A DNA stretch of 11,231 bases from Sphingomonadaceae bacterium. GTDB taxonomy: Bacteria > Pseudomonadota > Alphaproteobacteria > Sphingomonadales > Sphingomonadaceae. The notes beneath the pieces are model-generated. The model was not told the DNA's origin and did not search any database. It was given only the letters and a program-made list of their open reading frames with translations. The stretch is taken from assembly GCA_009923795.1 (NCBI GenBank), contig RFSU01000061.1:1-11231 (forward strand). The letters run 5' to 3'. This document shows, piece after piece, positions 7,134 through 11,231 of this stretch (within the stretch, counting starts at the first letter, position 1; every line of letters starts with the position of its first letter). Both the position numbers and the translations under genes were made by a program.

Positions 7134-7150
7134 GGGGAGGATATGATTTG
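7134..7150 (+). promoter_or_regulatory. Ribosome binding site that sets a TTG start
   Basis: GGGGAGG at 7134-7140 lies 7 nt before TTG at 7148. The upstream in-frame ATG at 7109 has only AT-rich sequence before it. Starting at the TTG gives a compact lipoprotein signal peptide (positive Arg, hydrophobic core, lipobox), which the longer form would bury behind 13 extra residues. Confidence 0.65.
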
Positions 7151-7462
7151 ACCCGCATAATTTTTCTTGTCGCCTTGCTTGGAGGGCTTGTCTCTGCCTG
7201 TGCCACACCAGAAACGCGGCTGCGCAATGGGCTGATGTCGGCCGGGCTATCTCGTGACGCTTCGGCCTGCATGGCAGACCGCATGATTGACCGGCTGTCG
7301 TTGGTTCAATTGCGCCGTTTATCTGATCTGTCGAAGATCAGCGAGCAACGGATAAGCGAGATGCGCGTAGGCGCATTTTGGCGGCAGGTGCGTGCGCTTC
7401 GGGATCCGGAAATACTCTCAATTGCGGCGCGCGCAGGGATAAGTTGCGCAATTTCTGAATAG
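7148..7462 (+). CDS. Small predicted lipoprotein of unknown function
   Basis: With the TTG start, the 104-residue protein begins MTRIIFLVALLGGLVSAC, a signal peptide with lipobox VSAC and lipidated Cys18, so it should be anchored in the outer or inner membrane facing the periplasm. The mature part is short, Arg-rich and probably helical: RLRNGLMSAGLSRDASAC, then DRLSLVQLRRLSDL, and ends RDPEILSIAARAGISCAI. Cys41 and Cys100 could form a disulphide that closes the helical body. I do not recognise a named family, though the pattern recalls small conserved hypothetical proteins of sphingomonads. The ATG at 7109 would give 117 residues but is less likely (see the ribosome site). It is divergent from crtZ and 89 nt upstream of sucC, with no terminator visible between, so readthrough to sucC is possible. 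Confidence 0.75.
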   Translation: MTRIIFLVALLGGLVSACATPETRLRNGLMSAGLSRDASACMADRMIDRLSLVQLRRLSDLSKISEQRISEMRVGAFWRQVRALRDPEILSIAARAGISCAISE

Positions 7463-7465
7463 TCA

Positions 7466-7538
7466 GCAGGGCATGGAAGGACTCTGGGGCTTCCCATATG
7501 TTCAAGGCTATGCTTTAGGCCCTGCAACTCTAGCAGGG
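7466..7538 (+). promoter_or_regulatory. sucC leader with two competing inverted-repeat pairings
   Basis: CCCTGC (7520-7525) can pair locally with GCAGGG (7533-7538) across a 7-nt loop, holding the only purine-rich ribosome-site-like stretch (AGGGA, 7535-7539) before sucC. The same arm, read as GCCCTGC (7519-7525), is also fully complementary to GCAGGGC at 7466-7472. The two pairings exclude each other. This may be chance in a short leader; no known riboswitch was recognised. Confidence 0.3.
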
Positions 7539-7551
7539 ACTCGCGCAACCA

Positions 7552-8760
7552 ATGAATATTCACGAGTATCAAGCCAAGGATCTTCTTGCGAAATTTGGCG
7601 TCGCTGTGCCCAAGGGCATTCCAGCCATGTCGGTCGAAGAAGCCGTTGCTGCTGCAAAGCAGCTCCCCGGTCCGCTTTATGTCGTGAAGGCGCAGATTCA
7701 CGCAGGTGGCCGTGGCAAAGGCAAGTTCAAGGAATTGGGCCCAGATGCCAAGGGTGGCGTCCGCCTTGCCAAGTCGCTCGATGAAGTTGAAGCGCACGCC
7801 AAAGACATGCTCGGCAACACGCTGGTCACCATTCAGACCGGCGATGCCGGCAAGCAAGTGCAGCGCCTCTACATCACCGATGGTGTGGATATTGATAAAG
7901 AATTCTATCTCGCACTCCTCGTGGACCGCGAAACCAGCCGCATTGCGATTGTCGCATCGACCGAAGGTGGGATGGACATTGAAACAGTCGCGCATGACAC
8001 GCCTGAAAAAATTCAGACGATCACTGTCGACCCTGCAACGAGCCTGATGCCGCATCACGGCCGGTCGGTCGCCAAGGCGCTCGGCCTGTCGGGCGATCTC
8101 GCCAAGCAGGTGCAGGTCTTGCTCAAGGGCATTTACGAAACCTTCGTCGCGACCGACGCCTCGCAGATTGAAATCAACCCGCTGGCGATCTGCCCAACGG
8201 CGGACGGCGACAAGCTGTTCGTGTTGGATGCGAAGGTTGGTTTCGATAGCAACGCCATGTTCCGCCATAAGGATCTGGCTGAACTGCGCGATTTGACCGA
8301 GGAAGATCCGGCCGAAATTGAAGCATCCAATTATGATCTGGCCTATATCAAGCTGGACGGAAACATCGGCTGCATGGTCAATGGCGCAGGCCTTGCCATG
8401 GCAACGATGGATATCATCAAGCTGAATGGCGAATTCCCCGCCAATTTCTTGGATGTTGGCGGTGGCGCCAACAAGGAAAAGGTGACAGCCGCGTTTAAGA
8501 TCATCCTCAAAGATCCCGCGGTAAAGGGCATTCTCGTCAATATCTTTGGCGGGATTATGAAATGCGACATTATCGCAGACGGCATTGTGGCCGCGGCCAA
8601 GGATGTGAACCTGTCTGTGCCCTTGGTTGTCCGCCTTGAAGGCACAAATGTGCAGCAGGGCAAGGATATTCTTGCGAATTCCGGCCTGCCGATCGTTGCC
8701 GCCAATGATCTGGGCGATGCAGCCAAGAAAATTGTCGCAGAAGTCCGAAAGGTCGCCTGA
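7552..8760 (+). CDS. sucC: Succinyl-CoA synthetase (ADP-forming), beta subunit (SucC)
   Basis: SucC is the ATP-grasp, nucleotide-binding subunit of the TCA-cycle enzyme that converts succinyl-CoA to succinate with formation of ATP. It begins MNIHEYQAKDLL, the standard start. It shows KAQIHAGGRGKGK (46-58), EINPL (207-211) and LDAK (225-228) for metal and nucleotide binding, GNIGCMVNGAGLAMATMD (270-287), FLDVGGGA (299-306) and NIFGGI (330-335) in the ligase domain. The 402-residue length is slightly above the E. coli form and normal for alphaproteobacteria. The ribosome site is weak (AGGGA, 12 nt from ATG) and may be held in a hairpin. The usual partner sucD does not follow; etfB does, after 76 nt. 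Confidence 0.97.
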   Translation: MNIHEYQAKDLLAKFGVAVPKGIPAMSVEEAVAAAKQLPGPLYVVKAQIHAGGRGKGKFKELGPDAKGGVRLAKSLDEVEAHAKDMLGNTLVTIQTGDAGKQVQRLYITDGVDIDKEFYLALLVDRETSRIAIVASTEGGMDIETVAHDTPEKIQTITVDPATSLMPHHGRSVAKALGLSGDLAKQVQVLLKGIYETFVATDASQIEINPLAICPTADGDKLFVLDAKVGFDSNAMFRHKDLAELRDLTEEDPAEIEASNYDLAYIKLDGNIGCMVNGAGLAMATMDIIKLNGEFPANFLDVGGGANKEKVTAAFKIILKDPAVKGILVNIFGGIMKCDIIADGIVAAAKDVNLSVPLVVRLEGTNVQQGKDILANSGLPIVAANDLGDAAKKIVAEVRKVA

Positions 8761-8800
8761 GCCTTGCCAAGCCCTGCATTTTTGTGCAGTGCAGCTAACA

Positions 8801-8816
8801 TTGACGTAAACGTAAA
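8801..8816. promoter_or_regulatory. Imperfect palindrome before etfB, resembling a LiuR-type (MerR family) operator
   Basis: TTGACGT (8801-8807), two A, then ACGTAAA (8810-8816) form a 7-2-7 inverted repeat with one mismatch. It lies about 20 nt before the etfB start, so a bound protein would block initiation. Comparative genomics of branched-chain amino acid and fatty acid catabolism places etf genes under MerR-family LiuR in several proteobacteria, with a site of this general ACGT..ACGT form; I recall this and could not check it. The rest of the sucC-etfB gap holds a small CTGCA/TGCAG repeat (8774-8789) and no clear terminator. Confidence 0.45.
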
Positions 8817-8836
8817 GTGAATGACGGAGACCCCTC

Positions 8837-9550
8837 ATGAAGATCCTCGTACCCGTCAAACGGGTTATTGATTATAATGTGAAGCCCCGCGTGAAGCCCG
8901 ATGGCTCTGGCGTGGACCTTGCCAATGTCAAAATGTCGATGAACCCGTTCGACGAAATCGCGGTGGAAGAAGCCATCCGGCTGAAGGAAAGCGGCGTGGC
9001 GACAGAAATCGTCGCTGTTTCCGTTGGCCCGGATAAGGCGCAGGAAACGCTGCGGACAGCCCTTGCCATGGGTGCGGATCGCGCGATTTTGATTGTGGCA
9101 GAAGATGTGGAGCCGCTGGGCGTTGCCAAGCTGCTCGCCAAAGTCATGGACGAAGAAGCTCCCGGTCTTGTCATCCTTGGCAAGCAAGCGATTGACGACG
9201 ATTCCAACCAGACGGGCCAGATGCTCGCTGCATTGACGGGCCGTCCGCAGGGCACCTTTGCCTCTAAGGTTGAAATTGCTGGCGACAGCGCAAAGGTAAC
9301 TCGTGAAGTCGATGGCGGTCTGGAAACCGTTAGCCTAAAGCTTCCGGCCATCATCACCACCGACCTTCGCCTGAATGAACCGCGCTATGCGTCTTTGCCT
9401 AATATCATGAAGGCAAAGTCCAAGCCGCTCACGCAGAAGACACCGGCCGATTATGGCGTGGACGTTAGCCCCCGCCTGAAGACGCTGAAAGTTACCGAAC
9501 CGTTGCAGATACCGATGCACTGGTTGCCAAGCTTAAGGAAATGGGAGTAA
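8837..9550 (+). CDS. etfB: Electron transfer flavoprotein beta subunit (EtfB) with a frameshifted C-terminus
   Basis: With EtfA it forms the FAD/AMP heterodimer that takes electrons from acyl-CoA and other dehydrogenases to ETF:quinone oxidoreductase. Family features run cleanly from MKILVPVKRVIDYN through SMNPFDEIAVEEA (34-46), GKQAIDDDSNQTGQ (115-128, AMP site) and the dehydrogenase-recognition loop RLNEPRYASLPNIMKAK (178-194), to KVTEP (218-222). From residue 223 the protein ends LQIPMHWLPSLRKWE, which does not resemble the family. The normal ending (ADTDALVAKLKEMG) is encoded one frame over at 9505-9546. The product is 237 residues against a usual 248-250. GGAG at 8826-8829 is a good ribosome site, spaced 7. 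The stop lies 4 nt before etfA. The AMP site and recognition loop survive; the part that contacts EtfA domain II is altered. Confidence 0.93.
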   Translation: MKILVPVKRVIDYNVKPRVKPDGSGVDLANVKMSMNPFDEIAVEEAIRLKESGVATEIVAVSVGPDKAQETLRTALAMGADRAILIVAEDVEPLGVAKLLAKVMDEEAPGLVILGKQAIDDDSNQTGQMLAALTGRPQGTFASKVEIAGDSAKVTREVDGGLETVSLKLPAIITTDLRLNEPRYASLPNIMKAKSKPLTQKTPADYGVDVSPRLKTLKVTEPLQIPMHWLPSLRKWE

Positions 9551-9558
9551 CCGAATGA
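9502..9558 (+). pseudogene. Displaced original C-terminal coding end of etfB
   Basis: In the frame one step from etfB, codons 9502-9555 read VADTDALVAKLKEMGVTE and stop at TGA 9556-9558. This is the expected EtfB C-terminus, and its stop overlaps the etfA ATG as ATGA, the coupling normally seen. It has no start of its own. The likely event is loss of one nucleotide plus about eight codons after the Pro222 region. Confidence 0.8.
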
Positions 9559-10481
9559 GCGTTCTCGTCTATGCCGAACATGATAATGCCTCGCTGAAGG
9601 ATGCGACCCTTGCTGTTGTGACAGCGGGTGGCCAATTGGGCGATGTACATGTTCTCGTCGCTGGCAATGGCTGCGATGCAGCAGCGCAGGCCGCTGCCAA
9701 AATCTCGGGCGTGGCCAAAGTTCTGGTCGCCAACGATGCCATTTTTGCAAACCAGCTGGCTGAAAATGTGGCTCCGCTCATTTCCGGGCTGATGGCCAAT
9801 TATGACGCCGTCCTGTTCCCAGCGACGGCGCATGGCAAAAATATTGCTCCGCGTGTGGCCGCGTTGCTCGACGTGATGCAGATCAGCGACATTCTCTCGG
9901 TTGAGAGCGCCGATACCTTCACGCGTCCGATTTATGCAGGAAATGCGATTGCAACGGTTCAGTCGACCGACGCAAAGAAGGTCATCACAGTGCGCGGCAC
10001 CGCTTTTGCCAAGGCGGCAGAGGGCGGCTCTGCGCCTGTGGAAGCGGTTTCAGCCAATGGCGATTCCGGCATTTCGTCCTTTATCGGTGCGGAAATCGTG
10101 AAGCTGGAGCGTCCCGAGCTGACCTCAGCCAAGATCATCGTATCGGGTGGTCGTGCGCTGAAGGATGCAGACACGTTTCAGGCAACCATCTTCCCGCTGG
10201 CTGACAAGCTGGGCGCTGCCGTTGGCGCCAGCCGCGCGGCCGTCGATGCGGGCTATGTGCCGAATGATTATCAGGTCGGTCAGACAGGCAAGATCGTAGC
10301 GCCAGATGTCTATGTCGCTGTCGGTATTTCTGGCGCGATCCAGCATTTGGCGGGCATGAAGGACTCCAAGACGATCATCGCGATCAATAAGGATGAAGAT
10401 GCCCCGATTTTTCAGGTGGCAGACATTGGCCTTGTCGGCGATCTGTACAAGATCGTGCCAGAAATGGTCGAAAAAATCTGA
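9555..10481 (+). CDS. etfA: Electron transfer flavoprotein alpha subunit (EtfA)
   Basis: EtfA supplies most of the FAD-binding site of the electron transfer flavoprotein. The 308-residue protein has an N-terminal domain (1-about 185) with FPATAHGKNIAPRVAALLD, and a C-terminal FAD domain with SGGRALKD (197-204), GASRAAVDAGYVPND (224-238), QVGQTGK (240-246), VGISGAIQHLAGM (256-268) and AINKDEDAPIFQVAD (276-290), ending in VPEMVEKI. All FAD-contact motifs are intact and the length is normal, so unlike its partner it shows no damage. GGGAG (9543-9547), inside the end of etfB, is the ribosome site, spaced 7 nt. etfB stops 4 nt before it in the current frame. A strong terminator follows within 25 nt, so it closes the sucC-etfBA transcription unit. 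Confidence 0.96.
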   Translation: MSVLVYAEHDNASLKDATLAVVTAGGQLGDVHVLVAGNGCDAAAQAAAKISGVAKVLVANDAIFANQLAENVAPLISGLMANYDAVLFPATAHGKNIAPRVAALLDVMQISDILSVESADTFTRPIYAGNAIATVQSTDAKKVITVRGTAFAKAAEGGSAPVEAVSANGDSGISSFIGAEIVKLERPELTSAKIIVSGGRALKDADTFQATIFPLADKLGAAVGASRAAVDAGYVPNDYQVGQTGKIVAPDVYVAVGISGAIQHLAGMKDSKTIIAINKDEDAPIFQVADIGLVGDLYKIVPEMVEKI

Positions 10482-10502
10482 TCTGTTCCTTCAGGACAGA
10501 CG

Positions 10503-10533
10503 AAAAGAGGCGGCTTAGGCCGCCTCTTTTTTT
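10503..10533 (+). terminator. Intrinsic terminator after etfA, probably bidirectional
   Basis: AAAAGAGGCGGC (10503-10514) pairs perfectly with GCCGCCTCTTTT (10519-10530) around a TTAG loop, and the T run continues to 10533. The opposite strand also reads a hairpin ending in TTTT, so it can stop the nhaA transcript too. The right arm lies inside nhaA and encodes its last residues, and the nhaA stop codon is in the loop. Confidence 0.93.
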
Positions 10534-11231
10534 GTGGCTGAGAGATATAAGAGGGCAGCACCCAGCACCGCGGACAAAAGCGAGCCAAGTAAAACGCCAA
10601 TCTTGACCTCTGCCCCTAAGGTAGGACTGTCAAAGGCAAGCTCTCCGATGAATAGGCTCATCGTAAAGCCGATGCCACACAACAGAGAGAGGCCATAAAT
10701 TTGCGCCCAGCTTGCGCCCACGGGCTTGGGTGACCATCCTGCTCCAACCGTAACCCAAATTGCGCCAAAAATGCCCAACTGCTTGCCAAAGAATAATGCG
10801 GCAGCGATGGCAGCAGGCAGAGTTGCTGCGATATCTGCACCCGCAAGACTAACTCCCGCATTGGCCAGCCCAAAGAGCGGTAGAATGAAGAAGACAACAG
10901 GCACGTGCAGGCCATGTTCAAGCCGGTGCAAAGGTGATGCGGTGGTGTCCGGCTTGCCGTCGTTAACATGCACTGGAACGAACAGCGCAGCCAAGACGCC
11001 CGCGACAGTTGCATGAACACCCGATAGGTGAACGGCAAACCAAAGAAGGACAAATCCCACCAGCCAAACTGCAGGATGCCTGACATTCAGTTTGCTCATG
11101 CTCCAGAGCAATATCATGACGGCAAGCGATGCCAACAGCCAGCCCACGGATAGGCTGTCCGTATAGCCAATCGCGATGATTGCAACGGCACCCATATCAT
11201 CAACAATCGCGATAGTCGTCAGCAGCAGTTT
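10515..11231 (-). CDS. nhaA: Na+/H+ antiporter NhaA, C-terminal part (5' end outside window)
   Basis: The frame is open on the minus strand to the window edge, so the gene starts beyond 11231. The first visible codons read KLLLTTIAIVDDMGAVAIIAIGYT. The paired aspartates correspond to Asp163/Asp164 of E. coli NhaA, the essential Na+/H+ site. Several hydrophobic helices follow, with the family's HATVAGVLAALFVPV, LEHGLHVPVVFFILPLFGLANAGV, FFGKQLGIFG and SLLCGIGFTMSLFIGELAF. Together these support an inner-membrane antiporter that exports sodium at alkaline pH. The visible part is 238 residues and the end (KKEAA) is normal in position. An ATG at 11195 is internal and not the start. It converges with etfA across a shared terminator. 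Confidence 0.93.
   Translation of the reverse strand, partial: KLLLTTIAIVDDMGAVAIIAIGYTDSLSVGWLLASLAVMILLWSMSKLNVRHPAVWLVGFVLLWFAVHLSGVHATVAGVLAALFVPVHVNDGKPDTTASPLHRLEHGLHVPVVFFILPLFGLANAGVSLAGADIAATLPAAIAAALFFGKQLGIFGAIWVTVGAGWSPKPVGASWAQIYGLSLLCGIGFTMSLFIGELAFDSPTLGAEVKIGVLLGSLLSAVLGAALLYLSATKKEAA

Noticed and set aside
7109..7147. Upstream ATG as the start of the lipoprotein
   Set aside because: It has no ribosome site and puts 13 extra residues before the signal peptide; the TTG at 7148 has GGGGAGG at ideal spacing.
7473..7784. Open frame with ATG 7473 running into sucC, considered as a leader peptide
   Set aside because: After the leader it is just the shifted frame of sucC, rich in Arg, Ser and Cys, and it has no family resemblance.
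8774..8794. CTGCA/TGCAG repeat as a terminator of sucC
   Set aside because: The stem is only five bases, and the T run is in the loop rather than after the stem.
7306..8859. A 517-codon open frame antisense to sucC
   Set aside because: It lies opposite a certain gene, is rich in His, Cys and Arg in patterns typical of reversed codons, and matches no family I recognise. It has no good ribosome site and covers the sucC coding bias exactly.
9502..9558. Programmed ribosomal frameshift in etfB
   Set aside because: There is no slippery heptamer or following structure, and a shift would still leave out the missing linker codons, so deletion is the simpler reading.
1..11231. Mobile elements, CRISPR arrays, tRNA or phage genes
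   Set aside because: No transposase, repeat-spacer pattern, tRNA-like cloverleaf or integration site was visible; gene content and composition are uniform.

Overview
The window suggests an alphaproteobacterium, most likely from the Sphingomonadales. This rests on protein families recognised by eye, not on a search: a beta-carotene hydroxylase of the CrtZ type, a FzlA-type division GST, UbiG, an alphaproteobacterial-style LysC, HisN of the inositol-monophosphatase type, and an etfBA pair. Base composition is moderately GC-rich and even. I see no insertion sequences, CRISPR arrays, phage genes or RNA genes. This looks like ordinary core chromosome.

Layout. The left end (2-256) is the DNA-binding tail of a FixJ/LuxR response regulator, followed by a 235-nt leader with a TATAAT box, a GGGTA/TACCC palindrome and a GC-rich inverted repeat. 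Then come pntB (492-1907) and hisN (1946-2734), which may be co-transcribed, and a fzlA-like gene (2827-3498). fzlA meets ubiG (minus strand, 3495-4226) tail to tail with both stop codons inside one TTAA. Divergent from ubiG is lysC (4294-5550), coupled by an ATGA overlap to a nitronate-monooxygenase-like flavoprotein gene (5547-6548). That gene again shares a TTAA with the convergent crtZ (minus, 6545-7066). A small lipoprotein gene (7148-7462, TTG start), then sucC (7552-8760), etfB (8837-9550) and etfA (9555-10481), run to a strong hairpin terminator. The terminator's arm also encodes the end of a convergent nhaA (minus, 10515-11231, cut by the window).

How the genes work together. Most are central metabolism: NADPH/NADH balance (pntB), histidine and aspartate-family amino acid synthesis (hisN, lysC), ubiquinone methylation (ubiG), the TCA cycle (sucC), and electron transfer from acyl-CoA dehydrogenases to quinone (etfBA). 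crtZ adds carotenoid hydroxylation, fzlA cell division, and nhaA sodium/proton exchange.

The strongest observation is in etfB. After about residue 222 the reading frame leaves the family sequence, while the family's usual C-terminus is still encoded in the next frame, including its ATGA overlap with etfA. About eight codons plus one nucleotide appear to be missing. Other points of interest are a 7-2-7 operator-like palindrome before etfB that resembles sites of MerR-type LiuR regulators, a possible internal start in lysC for a separate regulatory subunit, two possible mutually exclusive pairings in the sucC leader, and pntB and sucC each lacking the usual neighbouring partner gene. I found no evidence of a wholly new multi-gene system.
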